From Rhodoferax sp. (GTDB lineage: Bacteria; Pseudomonadota; Gammaproteobacteria; Burkholderiales; Burkholderiaceae_C): a stretch of DNA of 64,000 nucleotides. The notes under the pieces were generated by a model. The model saw only the letters and a program-made list of their open reading frames with translations, did no database searches and was not told where the DNA came from. This document shows, one piece after another, positions 32,814 to 41,697 of this stretch. The stretch spans positions 248,001 to 312,000 of the forward strand of contig JACKLK010000003.1 of NCBI GenBank assembly GCA_024236015.1. Direction: 5' to 3'. Every line of letters begins with the position of its first letter. The stretch's first letter is position 1. The translations under genes were made by a program, and so were the position numbers.

Positions 32814-33592
32814 CGCCCGACGAACTCCGGCGCCTGCTTGGCCAGGAAGGCCCGGTAACCGATGCGGAAGTCCTCGCTGTCGTAGCAGCGGAAACCCTCG
32901 TCGCGCTGGGCCTCGGTCAGCGGCGCGCCGGCTTCGATATCGCGCAGAAACTGCTTGTGCCAGCGCGCCACCAGCGGCGCACCGGCCGCGATGCGCGATG
33001 CCGTCGCGTAGGCCTCGGTCGCGACATCGGCATCGGCGACGACGCGGTGCACCAGGCGCCGCTCCAGCGCTTCGCGGGCATCGAGGATGCGGCCTTCGAG
33101 CAGCAGCTCCAGCGCGCCGGCACGTCCGGCCAGCTGCACCAGCGCCGCCATCTCGGCATGCGCCATCACCAGCCCGAGCTTGTTGATCGGCACGCCGAAG
33201 CGGCTGCCCTGGCCGCAGATGCGCAGGTCGCACAAGGCGGCGATCTCGAGCCCGCCGCCGACACAGATGCCCTCGATCAGCGCCACCGTGGGATGCCGGC
33301 AGTCGGCGATCGCGCCCAGCGCGTCGTGCAGGATTGCGCCATAGGCCTTGCCCTGCGCGAAGTTGCTGCGCTCGGTCTCGAACTCGGCGATGTCGTTGCC
33401 CGGCGCAAACGCCTTGCCGCCGGCGCCGCGCAACACGATGCAGCGCAGCGTGTCGTCGCCGGAGAGTTCGCGCATGACCTGCCCGAGCCGCTGCCACATC
33501 GGCTTGGTCAAGGCATTGAGTTTCTCCGGCCGGTTCAGCACCACGGTGGCAACAAAGCCGTCGCGCTCGACCAGGATGGTGTCGGTACTCAT
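32810..33592 (-). CDS. Enoyl-CoA hydratase/isomerase-family protein
   Basis: A 260-residue crotonase-fold protein. VVLNRPEKLNAL and GGKAFAPGNDIAEFE carry the oxyanion-hole residues, and IEGICVGGGLEIAALCDLRIC is the signature helix. The usual catalytic Glu pair is not both obvious: PINKLGLVMAHAEMA has one Glu in the region, so hydratase, isomerase or another crotonase reaction is possible. It starts in an ATGA overlap with dctM and its stop overlaps the start of the CoA-transferase gene. It probably handles the CoA thioester made by the transferase. Confidence 0.9.
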   Translation of the reverse strand: MSTDTILVERDGFVATVVLNRPEKLNALTKPMWQRLGQVMRELSGDDTLRCIVLRGAGGKAFAPGNDIAEFETERSNFAQGKAYGAILHDALGAIADCRHPTVALIEGICVGGGLEIAALCDLRICGQGSRFGVPINKLGLVMAHAEMAALVQLAGRAGALELLLEGRILDAREALERRLVHRVVADADVATEAYATASRIAAGAPLVARWHKQFLRDIEAGAPLTEAQRDEGFRCYDSEDFRIGYRAFLAKQAPEFVGR

Positions 33593-34872
33593 TGGTAGAA
33601 CATCTCGACCAGGAACAGCGGGATGGCCGGCACGTAGGTGACCATCAGCAAGGTGGCCACCAGCAAGCCGATGAAGGGCAGGTTGACCTTGGTGACCGCC
33701 CACATGTCGGCCTTGGCGATCGAACACGAGGCCATCAGCACGCTGGCCACCGGCGGCGTCTGCTGGCCGATACCCAGGTTCAGCGTGACGATGAGGCCGA
33801 AATGCACCGGGTCGATGCCCACCGTCTTGACCAGCGGCATCACGATCGGCACCACCAGGATGATGGCGGCCGCCGAATGCAGGAACAGGCCGATGACCAG
33901 GAAAAACACGTTGAGAATGCCCAGCACCGCATACCGGTTGCTGGTGATCGACGACAACCAGGTGGCCAGCTGCTGCGGAATCTGCTGCTCGGTCAGGTAC
34001 ACACCGAGCAAGGCGGAAGCGGCCACCAGCAGCATCACGGTGGCGGTCTGGTTCGCGCCTTCGATCATCGAGTCGTACAGATGTTTCCAGTCCAGTTCGC
34101 GGTAGATCACGCCGCCGATGAACAAGGCCGCCAGCACCGCCAGCGCCGCGCCTTCGGTGGCGGTGACGATGCCGCCGAAGATGCCGCCCAGGATGATCAG
34201 CGGCAGCAGGAAGGCCCAGGCCGCTTCGCGGAACGTGCGCTTGACCTTGGCCCACTCGAACATTTCCTCGACCGGGTAGTTGCGGCGCTTGGCGAACCAG
34301 TAACACAGGCCCATCATCGCGCCGCCGCACAGGATGCCGGGAATGATGCCGGCCACGAACAGCTGCACCACGGAGGCGTCGGCCATCACCGCGTACAGGA
34401 TCATCGGGATCGACGGCGGGATGATCACCGCCAGCGTCGCAGACGACGAGGTGATGGCCGCGGCGAACTCCTTCGGATACCCCTTCTTCTTCATCGCCGG
34501 GATCAGGATCGAGCCCATGGCCGCGACGTCGGCCACCGCGGAGCCGGAGATCTCGGCGAAGAACATCGAGGTGGCGATGTTGATCATCGCCAGCCCGCCC
34601 TTGACGAAACCGAACAGCGCCGAGGCGAAGGCGATCAACCGCCGCGACAGGCTGGACGAATTCATGATCGCGCCGGCCAGGATGAACAGCGGGATCGCCA
34701 GCAGCGGGAAGCTGGTGGCGCCGGTGTACATGACGATGGCCGCATTGAGCAGCGCATCCATGCCGCCCGAATACACCATCGCCGACATCGCGACAACACC
34801 GAGCGAGACCGCGATCGGCACGTTGAGCAGGATCAGGCCGACCAGGCCCAGGAACATCAGCGCGACCGTCAT
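33589..34872 (-). CDS. dctM: TRAP transporter large permease, DctM
   Basis: A 427-residue inner-membrane protein with about twelve segments. FLGLVGLILLNVPIAVSLG, PLLAIPLFILAGAIMNSSSLSRRLIAFA, GGLAMINIATSMFFAEISGSAVADVAAMGSILIPAM and AVIIPPSIPMILYAV are the DctM hallmarks, with the ISGSA loop at the sodium and substrate pathway. It couples sodium entry to uptake of an organic acid delivered by the periplasmic binding protein. Its start overlaps dctQ and its stop overlaps the enoyl-CoA hydratase gene, each as ATGA. Confidence 0.95.
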   Translation of the reverse strand: MTVALMFLGLVGLILLNVPIAVSLGVVAMSAMVYSGGMDALLNAAIVMYTGATSFPLLAIPLFILAGAIMNSSSLSRRLIAFASALFGFVKGGLAMINIATSMFFAEISGSAVADVAAMGSILIPAMKKKGYPKEFAAAITSSSATLAVIIPPSIPMILYAVMADASVVQLFVAGIIPGILCGGAMMGLCYWFAKRRNYPVEEMFEWAKVKRTFREAAWAFLLPLIILGGIFGGIVTATEGAALAVLAALFIGGVIYRELDWKHLYDSMIEGANQTATVMLLVAASALLGVYLTEQQIPQQLATWLSSITSNRYAVLGILNVFFLVIGLFLHSAAAIILVVPIVMPLVKTVGIDPVHFGLIVTLNLGIGQQTPPVASVLMASCSIAKADMWAVTKVNLPFIGLLVATLLMVTYVPAIPLFLVEMFYQ

Positions 34873-35387
34873 TGCAAGGCCTCCTGCACCGGCTTCTGCT
34901 CGTGGTCGACGATGCCGGCGCCGCGCGCCTGGCGCAACACCTCGGGCAGGCTGATGAGTTGCGCGACGATGAACAACGCGCCGCCGATCGGTATCACCGA
35001 CTGCGTGAACCGTGTCGGCACCCAGGTCAGGCTGACCATGGTGTCACCCTGCAGGATGATGAGCACCTGCACGCCGAACCAGGTCAGCAGCGCGAAGAAA
35101 CCGATCACGCAGACCTCGGCGAACAACACGGCCGGCACCCGCCACACAGGCGGCATCGCGTTGACCAGCCCCGGAAACCCGATGTGCGCCCGCTTGAGCG
35201 CGGCCAGCGCGGCGCCGTAATAGGTCAGCCAGGCCAGCATGATCGAGGCGCCTTCGTCATACCAGACGAAGGGAATCTCGAGCTTGCGCAGAGCCACGCC
35301 GACCAGGATCAGCACCGCCAGGCTGGCCAGCAGGAAGATGACGAACGCGGTGAGCACGCGTTCGAATACCGTGGAAAAGGATGCCAT
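34869..35387 (-). CDS. dctQ: TRAP transporter small permease, DctQ
   Basis: A 172-residue protein with four membrane segments (residues 9-30, 45-65, 85-105 and 130-150). EIPFVWYDEGASIMLAWLTYYGAALALKRAHIG-like sequence around residue 35-70 is the DctQ core (short charged loop WYDEG and the helix with RAHIG). It joins DctM to form the membrane complex. The start is 13 bases before the binding-protein stop region on the same strand and the gene overlaps dctM by four bases. The ATG at 35387 follows a GGAAAAGG ribosome binding site. Confidence 0.92.
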   Translation of the reverse strand: MASFSTVFERVLTAFVIFLLASLAVLILVGVALRKLEIPFVWYDEGASIMLAWLTYYGAALAALKRAHIGFPGLVNAMPPVWRVPAVLFAEVCVIGFFALLTWFGVQVLIILQGDTMVSLTWVPTRFTQSVIPIGGALFIVAQLISLPEVLRQARGAGIVDHEQKPVQEALQ

Positions 35388-35467
35388 CGGGCAACGATCC
35401 TTCCGAAAAGTGGATCAAACGGGTCGTGGCCGCTGCGAGCCACGACCAGGGCCGGCACGGCCGGAGG

Positions 35468-36460
35468 TCACATGCCCTTGCCGAGATCGATGGCCTGTTT
35501 CACCAGCTTGCCGCCATCCGGCACTTCCTTGCCGAAGTCCTCGTACACGTCCTTGCTGGCGGCGATGAAGGCGTCCTTGTCGGCTTCGTTGACCTTGACC
35601 CCGGCGGCCTTGATCTTCTCGAGCAGTTCGTCGTCGAGCTTGGCCGCCTGGGTGTAGACGTAGGCCTGCGTATCCTTGGCCGCCTGTGTCAGGATGGACT
35701 GCACGTCGGCCGGCAGCGACGCAAACTTGTTCTTGCCGCTGACCAGGTAGGCGGGTGTGTAGACATGGCCGGTCATCGACAGGTACTTCTGCACCTCCTG
35801 GAACTTGCTGGAATAGATCTGCGTCAACGGGTTCTCCTGCCCGTCCATGACGCCGGTCTGCAACGCGACGAACACCTCGGACAAGGCCATCGGCGACGGA
35901 TTCGCGCCATAGGCCTGGAACATCTTGACGCGCCACTTGCCCTGCGGCACGCGCAGCTTCATGCCGGCCAGGTCGGCCGGCTTGACGATGGGCTTGGTGT
36001 TGGTCGAGATGTTTCGAAAGCCGTTCTCCCACACCGCCAGGATCTTGTAGCCCTTGGCCTCGGCCATCGGCGCCAGCGAAGGCCAGACCACACCGGCCTC
36101 GATCTTCTTCATGTGTTCGCGGTTCTTGACCAGGTAGGGCATCTCGAACATGCCGAAGGCGTCGACCGCGGACGACATCACCGACGACGGGATCGCCAGC
36201 TCGACCGTGCCCAGGCGCAGCTTCTGCATCAGTTCGCTGTCGCCGCCGAGCTGGCTGGAGCCGAACACCACGACCTTGGCCTTGCTGCCGAGTTTCTCGT
36301 TGGCGCGGCGCGCGAACTCGTTGGCCGAGAGTTCGAACAGCGAACCCGGGCCGCCGACGTGGCCGAGCTTGATTTCCATCTGGGCGCTGGCCGGCAGCGC
36401 GAACGCGGCCAGCAGGGCGCTGCCGATCAGGGTCCTGGCGAGGGTGCGACGGGTGGTCAT
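35468..36460 (-). CDS. dctP: TRAP transporter substrate-binding protein, DctP
   Basis: A 330-residue periplasmic protein with signal peptide LARTLIGSALLAAFALPASAQ (cleavage near residue 27). IKLGHVGGPGSLFELSANEFARRANEKLGSKAKVVVFGSSQLGGDSELMQKLRLGTVELA is the DctP N-lobe; ENGFRNISTNTKPIVKPADLAGMKLRVPQGKWRVKMFQAYGANPSPMALSEVFVALQTGVMDGQENPL carries the conserved substrate-carboxylate Arg (LRVP). It delivers an organic acid to DctQM. The ATG at 36460 follows AAAAGGAGACATCGCC. It lies between the aminotransferase and dctQ genes. Confidence 0.94.
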   Translation of the reverse strand: MTTRRTLARTLIGSALLAAFALPASAQMEIKLGHVGGPGSLFELSANEFARRANEKLGSKAKVVVFGSSQLGGDSELMQKLRLGTVELAIPSSVMSSAVDAFGMFEMPYLVKNREHMKKIEAGVVWPSLAPMAEAKGYKILAVWENGFRNISTNTKPIVKPADLAGMKLRVPQGKWRVKMFQAYGANPSPMALSEVFVALQTGVMDGQENPLTQIYSSKFQEVQKYLSMTGHVYTPAYLVSGKNKFASLPADVQSILTQAAKDTQAYVYTQAAKLDDELLEKIKAAGVKVNEADKDAFIAASKDVYEDFGKEVPDGGKLVKQAIDLGKGM

Positions 36461-36474
36461 GGCGATGTCTCCTT

Positions 36475-37710
36475 TTATGTCGTGGTGGATGTGGGAGCCG
36501 GGTGTGCAGAAAAGTGATCCATCGCGGCCTGCACGCCGCTTGCGGCCAGCGGAATGCCCGCCAGCTTCAATCCCATCTCGACGCCGGCCAGCGTGGCCAG
36601 CAGCGTCAGGTCGTTGCTGTCGCCCAGGTGGCCGATGCGGAACATGCGCCCCTTGACCCGGCCCAGGCCGGTGCCCAGCGACAGGTCGAAACGCTGGTGG
36701 ATCGACTGGCGCAGCGCATCGGCGTCGACACCGGCCGGCGTGACGACACCGGTGAGCACCGGCGAGAACACGGCCGGATCGGCGCATTGCAGCGGCAACC
36801 CCCAGGCTGCCACCGCGCCGCGCACGGCCGAGGCCCAGCGCTGGTGGCGCGCGAAGATGACGTCCAGCCCCTGCGCCAGGATCATCTCCAGCGCCTCGTG
36901 CAGGCCATACAGCAGGTTGGTGCTGGGCGTATACGGCCAGTACCCGCCCCGGTTCATCTCGACGATCTCGTCCCAGGCCCAGAACGCCTTGGGCAACTTC
37001 GCGTCCCGGCTGGCCGCCAGGGCCTTGGGCGACAAGGCGTTGAAGCTGATGCCGGGCGGCAGCATCAAGCCCTTTTGCGAGCCGCTGACGGCGACGTCGA
37101 CACCCCAGGCATCGTGTTTGTATTCGGCACTGGCCAGGCCCGAGATCGTGTCCACCATCAGCAGCGCCGGATGCCCGGCATCGTCGATGGCGCGGCGCAC
37201 CGCGGCGATGTCGCTGGTCACGCCGGTGGAGGTTTCGTTGTGCACGACACACACAGCCTTGAGCCGGTGTTCGCGGTCTTCGCGCAGGCGCTGGCCGATG
37301 GCCTCGGCATCCACGCCGTGGCGCCAGGCCAGCGGCAGGCCGGTCTGCGCGCAGGTGCCGGGGCGGCTCAGGAATTCGGGCGCCAGACCCAGGCGCAGCG
37401 CCATCTTCTGCCACAAGGTGGCGAAGTGGCCGGTCTCGACCATCAGCACCGCGTCGCCCGGACTCAGCACGTTGACCAGTGCCGCCTCCCACGCGCCGGT
37501 GCCCGAGGCCGGGTAGATGGCCACCGGATGCCGGGTCTGGAACACCTGCTGCAACCCGGCGATCACGGTCTTGCCCAGCACCGCGAACTCCGGCCCCCGG
37601 TGGTCGATGGTGGGCAGGCTGAGCGCACGCAGAATGCGATCGGGCACCGGACTGGGGCCGGGGATCTGCAGAAAATGCCGACCGCTGGGGTGGCTGTCTA
37701 GACTCAGCAT
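36475..37710 (-). CDS. Class V aminotransferase (alanine/serine-glyoxylate aminotransferase type)
   Basis: A 411-residue PLP enzyme. IPGPSPVPDRILRALSLPTIDHRGPEFA is the N-terminal block of the alanine-glyoxylate/serine-glyoxylate aminotransferase family, PASGTGAWEAALVNVLSPGD binds PLP phosphate, and the PLP lysine is in DVAVSGSQKGLMLPPG. It would transaminate an amino acid with glyoxylate or a 2-oxo acid. The gene is first in the minus-strand operon; the ATG at 37710 follows TCAGGAGGTTCGC. A TTGACA box at 37753-37758 (minus) and a TTTTG-CATA-CAAAA palindrome lie just upstream. A FAD/FeS D-2-hydroxyacid dehydrogenase is encoded divergently. Confidence 0.88.
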   Translation of the reverse strand: MLSLDSHPSGRHFLQIPGPSPVPDRILRALSLPTIDHRGPEFAVLGKTVIAGLQQVFQTRHPVAIYPASGTGAWEAALVNVLSPGDAVLMVETGHFATLWQKMALRLGLAPEFLSRPGTCAQTGLPLAWRHGVDAEAIGQRLREDREHRLKAVCVVHNETSTGVTSDIAAVRRAIDDAGHPALLMVDTISGLASAEYKHDAWGVDVAVSGSQKGLMLPPGISFNALSPKALAASRDAKLPKAFWAWDEIVEMNRGGYWPYTPSTNLLYGLHEALEMILAQGLDVIFARHQRWASAVRGAVAAWGLPLQCADPAVFSPVLTGVVTPAGVDADALRQSIHQRFDLSLGTGLGRVKGRMFRIGHLGDSNDLTLLATLAGVEMGLKLAGIPLAASGVQAAMDHFSAHPAPTSTTT

Positions 37711-37732
37711 GCGAACCTCCTGATGGCGCTAG

Positions 37733-37812
37733 TTTTGCATACAAAATTACATTGTCAACCCCATTACACTGGCGTATCGTGACGAACACACCCTATTTTT
37801 TTGCATACAGAT
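37733..37812. promoter_or_regulatory. Divergent promoter with two GntR/FCD-type operators
   Basis: TTTTG-CATA-CAAAA (37733-37746) is a perfect 5-4-5 inverted repeat. A second, weaker copy TTTTG-CATA-CAGA (37799-37812) lies 66 bases away. On the minus strand TTGACA (37753-37758) stands seven bases upstream of the first operator, so a bound repressor would block the aminotransferase promoter. FadR-type GntR/FCD regulators bind this kind of palindrome, and the GntR gene starts at 37957. Binding is inferred. Confidence 0.65.
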
Positions 37813-37832
37813 TGGTGATAACCCTATGAGCG

Positions 37833-37951
37833 CAGCGCCGGGCCGTTCCCAAGCAAGCTCGCACCGCAGTGCGCAGCACGGAGGTGATCCTGTGCATTCA
37901 GCGCCGGGCCGTTCCCAAGCAAGCTCGCACCGCAGTGCGAAGCACGGAGGT
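37833..37951 (+). repeat. Two tandem 53-base repeats, second one supplying a ribosome binding site
   Basis: CAGCGCCGGGCCGTTCCCAA...GCACGGAGGT occurs at 37833-37885 and at 37899-37951 with a single mismatch, at a 66-base period. CGCAC-CGCA-GTGCG inside each unit is a 5-base stem with a 4-base loop. The second unit ends in GGAGGT, which serves as the ribosome binding site of the GntR gene (ATG 37957). Such elements look like a dispersed intergenic repeat family of Burkholderiales, but no second location is visible in this window. Confidence 0.85.
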
Positions 37952-37956
37952 TTCTG

Positions 37957-38637
37957 ATGAGCGATGTCGTACCCCTGCCCCGGCAAGGCCTGCACGAGGA
38001 GGTTGTCAATCGCCTGCGGCTGCGTATCGTCGAAGGGGAGATCGCGCCCGGGGCCAAGCTCAACGAGCGCGAACTCAGCGAGTCGCTGCAGGTGTCGCGC
38101 ACGCCGCTGCGCGAGGCCATCAAGATGCTGGCCGCCGAAGGCCTGGTCGAGCTGCTGCCCAACCGCGGCGCCGTCGCGGCGCAACTCGGCCGGCAGGACG
38201 TGATCGACGCCTTCGAGGTCATCGCCGGGCTCGAAGGCATGTCGGGCGAACTGGCCGCGGCGCGTATCACCGATGCCGAACTCGCCGAGATCCGCGCGTC
38301 GCATTACGAGATGCTGGCCGCCTTCACGCGGCGCGACCTGCCCGCCTATTACCGGCTCAACGCGCACATCCACCAGAGCATCAACGCGGCGGCGCGCAAC
38401 CCGGTGCTGGCGCAGACCTACCGGACCGTCAACGCACGCTTGCAGGCGTTGCGTTTCCGTTCCAACTTCGACGAACGCAAATGGGGCATTGCCGTGCAGG
38501 AACACGAACAGATGGTGGAAAAACTCGCCGCGCGCGACGGCGCCGGCCTGCGCGCGCTGCTGGTGCAACACCTGGAACACAAACGCGACGCCGTGCTGGA
38601 CCTGATGCAGCAAGGCCAGTTGCAGGCCAAGGCCTGA
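37957..38637 (+). CDS. GntR-family regulator, FCD subgroup
   Basis: A 226-residue regulator. The winged helix-turn-helix is at residues 10-70 (LHEEVVNRLRLRIVEGEIAPGAKLNERELSESLQVSRTPLREAIKMLAAEGLVELLPNRGAVAA), followed by an FCD ligand domain (DVIDAFEVIAGLEGMSGELAA, NAHIHQSINAAARN). The domain binds an organic acid and usually a metal through conserved His residues. It most likely represses the divergent aminotransferase-TRAP operon and the downstream dehydrogenase through the TTTTGCATACAAAA sites. Its RBS lies inside a tandem repeat. The dehydrogenase gene starts 3 bases after its stop. Confidence 0.93.
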   Translation: MSDVVPLPRQGLHEEVVNRLRLRIVEGEIAPGAKLNERELSESLQVSRTPLREAIKMLAAEGLVELLPNRGAVAAQLGRQDVIDAFEVIAGLEGMSGELAAARITDAELAEIRASHYEMLAAFTRRDLPAYYRLNAHIHQSINAAARNPVLAQTYRTVNARLQALRFRSNFDERKWGIAVQEHEQMVEKLAARDGAGLRALLVQHLEHKRDAVLDLMQQGQLQAKA

Positions 38638-38640
38638 ACC

Positions 38641-41600
38641 ATGCAAACCGCCGTGTCCCGACCCGACATCGACGCCATCCGCCGCAGCGCCGGCCCCGAG
38701 GCTGCGCAGCTGGCGCAGCGCCTGTGCAGCGAGACCCGCGGCGAGGTGATGTTCGACGCCGCCGCGCGCGGCCGTTACGCCACCGACGCGTCGATCTACC
38801 AGATCCAGCCGGTGGGCGTGTTCGTGCCCACGAGCGTGGACGACGTGCACACCGCGCTGGCGATTGCGCGCGAGTCGCATACGCCCGTGTTGTCGCGCGG
38901 CGGCGGCACCTCGCAATGCGGCCAGACCACCGGCGCCGCGCTGGTGATCGACCACAGCAAGCACCTGCGCCGCATCCTGCATGTCGATGCCGACGCAGGC
39001 ACGGCCGAGGTCGAGCCCGGCCTGGTGCTCGACCACCTGAACGCGGCGCTCAAGCCCCAAGGCCTGTGGTTCCCGGTCGACGTGTCGACCAGCGCCCAGG
39101 CCACGCTCGGCGGCATGGCCGGCAACAACTCCTGCGGCTCGCGCTCCATCGCCTACGGCAACATGGTGCACAACGTGCTGGGCATCGACGGCTGGCTGGC
39201 CGATGGCAGCCACGTCGCGTTCGGGCCGGTCGACACGCTGGGCGCGCGCGAAAAAGCCATCGCCGACTTCGTGCGCGAACTGGCGCTGGCCCACCGCGGC
39301 GAGATCGAGGCGCACTGGCCCAAGGTGCTGCGCCGGGTGGCCGGCTACAACCTGGACATCTTCCATCCGCAGAACGAGCGGCCCTACACACAGGACGGCA
39401 GCGTCAACCTGGCCCACCTGCTGGTGGGCAGCGAAGGCACGCTGGCCATCACCGAGCGGCTGCGCCTGCAGCTCGCGCCATTGCCGCGCCACAAGGTGCT
39501 GGGCGTCATCAACTTCGCGAGTTTCCACACCGCGATGGATTCGGCGCAACACATCGTCACGCTCGGCCCCAGCGCCGTCGAGCTGGTCGACCGCACGATG
39601 ATCGAGCTGGCGCGCGCCAACCCGGCGTTCCGCCCGGTGATCGAGGCCGCGCTGATCGGCAAGCCGGCGGCCATCCTGCTGGTGGAATTCAGCGGCGACG
39701 ACCGCGCCGCGCTGCTGCGCCAGCTGCAGCAGCTGGTCGCGCTGATGGGCGACCTCGGCCTGCCCGGCAGCGTCGTCGAGATGCCCGACGAGGCGCCGCA
39801 AAAGGCCTTGTGGGAGGTGCGCAAGGCCGGGCTCAACATCATGATGAGCCTCAAGGGCGACGGCAAGCCGGTGAGTTTCATCGAGGACTGCGCGGTGCCG
39901 CTGGTGCACCTGGCCGCATACACCGACGCCTTGACCGAGGTGTTCGCCCGCCACGGCACGCGCGGCACCTGGTATGCCCATGCCTCGGTCGGCACGCTGC
40001 ACGTGCGCCCCATCCTCGACATGCGCCGCGACGGCGCCGCGAAGATGCGCGCCATCGCCGAGGAGGCGTCGGAACTGGTGCGCAGGTTCAAGGGCGCCTA
40101 CAGCGGCGAACACGGCGACGGCCTGTGCCGCGGCGAATGGATACGCTGGCAGTTCGGCCCGAAACTGGACGATGCGCTGCGTGCGATCAAGCAGCAGCTG
40201 GACCCTTCGAACCTGCTCAACCCCGGCAAGATCATCGACCCGCCGAAGATGGACGATGCCTCGCTGTTCCGGTTCCCGCCGGGTTACCGCACCATCCCGC
40301 TGACGCCGGTGTTCGACTGGTCGGCCTGGAACGTGCAGAACGACCCGGTCACCGAAAAGACGACCGCCCCGGGCAGCGGCGGCGACGCCACCGGCGGCCT
40401 GGCCAAGGCGGTCGAGATGTGCAACAACAACGGCCACTGCCGCAAGTTCGACGCCGGCACCATGTGCCCGAGTTACCGCGTCACGCGCGACGAGCAGCAC
40501 CTCACGCGGGGCCGCGCCAACACGCTGCGGCTGGCGCTGTCCGGGCAGCTCGAGGGCGGCTTCACCTCAGATGCCGTCGGCGATGCACTCGACCTGTGTG
40601 TCGGCTGCAAGGGTTGCAAGCGCGACTGCCCGACCGGCGTCGACATGGCGCGCATGAAGCTGGAATACACCGCGCAACGCGCCGCAAGCCACGGCGTGTC
40701 GCTGCTCGACCGGCTGGTGGCCCGGCTGCCCGACATCGCGCCGCTGGCCAGCCGCCTGCCGTGGCTGTTCAACCTGCGCGACCACATCCCCGGCGCCGCG
40801 GCGCTGGGCGAACGCTGGCTCGGCCTGTCGGCCCGGCGCAGCCTGCCGCGCTGGCGCCGCGACACCTTCACCGCCCAGGCACCCCAGCTGGCGCTGGCCA
40901 GCCGGGCCGAGGTGCTGGCGGCGGCGGCCAGCGGCAACAACGCCGCGGTGTTGTTCGTCGACACCTTCAATGGCCATTTCGAGTCCGAGAACGCGCGCGA
41001 TGCGGTCCGGGTGCTGCAGGCGGCCGGCTATGCGGTGCACGTGGCGACCCAGGCCGACGGCCGTGCGCCGTGTTGCGGCCGCACCTTGCTCGCCGCGGGC
41101 ATGGCGGAACAGGCGAAGCAGCGCGCCCGCGCGTTGCTCGACACCTTCACGCCCTTCGTCGACGCCGGCATCGCCATCGTCGGGCTGGAGCCCTCGTGCC
41201 TGCTGACGCTGCGCGACGAACACCTGGTGATGGGCCTGGGCGATGCCGCCGTGCGCCTGGCCGGCCAGGCGATGTTGTTCGAGGAATTCGTCGCACGCGA
41301 ACACCGGGCGGGCCGCTTCGGCACCTTGCGGCTGCACGCCGCCACCCGGCCCATGCTGGTGCACGGCCACTGCCACCAGAAGGCCTTCGGCGTGATGCCG
41401 CCGGTGCTCGAGGTGTTGCGCCTGATTCCCGATGCGCAGGTGGAAAGCATCGAGAGTTCGTGCTGCGGCATGGCCGGTGCCTTCGGCTTCGAGGCCCGCC
41501 ACCACGACGTGTCGATGCAGATGGCCGAACTCAGCCTGCTGCCGGCCGTGCGCCAACGGCCCGACGCGCTGATCGTCGCCGACGGCACCAGTTGCCGGCA

Positions 41601-41673
41601 CCAGATCCACGACGGCGCACAGCGCGAGGCGCTGCATGTGGCGCGCGTGCTGGCGCAGCACCTGCGCGACTGA
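38641..41673 (+). CDS. FAD/FeS D-2-hydroxyacid dehydrogenase, YdiJ/D-2-hydroxyglutarate dehydrogenase type
   Basis: A 1010-residue two-part enzyme. The N-terminal half is a PCMH-type FAD domain (SRGGGTSQCGQTTGAALVID, about residue 85) and a substrate/FAD-linked oxidase C-domain (EHGDGLCRGEW, DPSNLLNPGKIIDPP). The C-terminal part has one 4Fe-4S cluster motif CVGCKGCKRDCPTG (near residue 655) and two CCG domains (PCCGRTLL and SSCCGMAGAFG). The layout equals E. coli YdiJ and D-2-hydroxyglutarate dehydrogenases, which pass electrons to the quinone pool. The true substrate here may be another D-2-hydroxyacid. It follows the GntR gene by three bases in the same unit. Confidence 0.9.
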   Translation: MQTAVSRPDIDAIRRSAGPEAAQLAQRLCSETRGEVMFDAAARGRYATDASIYQIQPVGVFVPTSVDDVHTALAIARESHTPVLSRGGGTSQCGQTTGAALVIDHSKHLRRILHVDADAGTAEVEPGLVLDHLNAALKPQGLWFPVDVSTSAQATLGGMAGNNSCGSRSIAYGNMVHNVLGIDGWLADGSHVAFGPVDTLGAREKAIADFVRELALAHRGEIEAHWPKVLRRVAGYNLDIFHPQNERPYTQDGSVNLAHLLVGSEGTLAITERLRLQLAPLPRHKVLGVINFASFHTAMDSAQHIVTLGPSAVELVDRTMIELARANPAFRPVIEAALIGKPAAILLVEFSGDDRAALLRQLQQLVALMGDLGLPGSVVEMPDEAPQKALWEVRKAGLNIMMSLKGDGKPVSFIEDCAVPLVHLAAYTDALTEVFARHGTRGTWYAHASVGTLHVRPILDMRRDGAAKMRAIAEEASELVRRFKGAYSGEHGDGLCRGEWIRWQFGPKLDDALRAIKQQLDPSNLLNPGKIIDPPKMDDASLFRFPPGYRTIPLTPVFDWSAWNVQNDPVTEKTTAPGSGGDATGGLAKAVEMCNNNGHCRKFDAGTMCPSYRVTRDEQHLTRGRANTLRLALSGQLEGGFTSDAVGDALDLCVGCKGCKRDCPTGVDMARMKLEYTAQRAASHGVSLLDRLVARLPDIAPLASRLPWLFNLRDHIPGAAALGERWLGLSARRSLPRWRRDTFTAQAPQLALASRAEVLAAAASGNNAAVLFVDTFNGHFESENARDAVRVLQAAGYAVHVATQADGRAPCCGRTLLAAGMAEQAKQRARALLDTFTPFVDAGIAIVGLEPSCLLTLRDEHLVMGLGDAAVRLAGQAMLFEEFVAREHRAGRFGTLRLHAATRPMLVHGHCHQKAFGVMPPVLEVLRLIPDAQVESIESSCCGMAGAFGFEARHHDVSMQMAELSLLPAVRQRPDALIVADGTSCRHQIHDGAQREALHVARVLAQHLRD

Positions 41674-41697
41674 CGGCGCCACCGATGGCGCGCCCGG

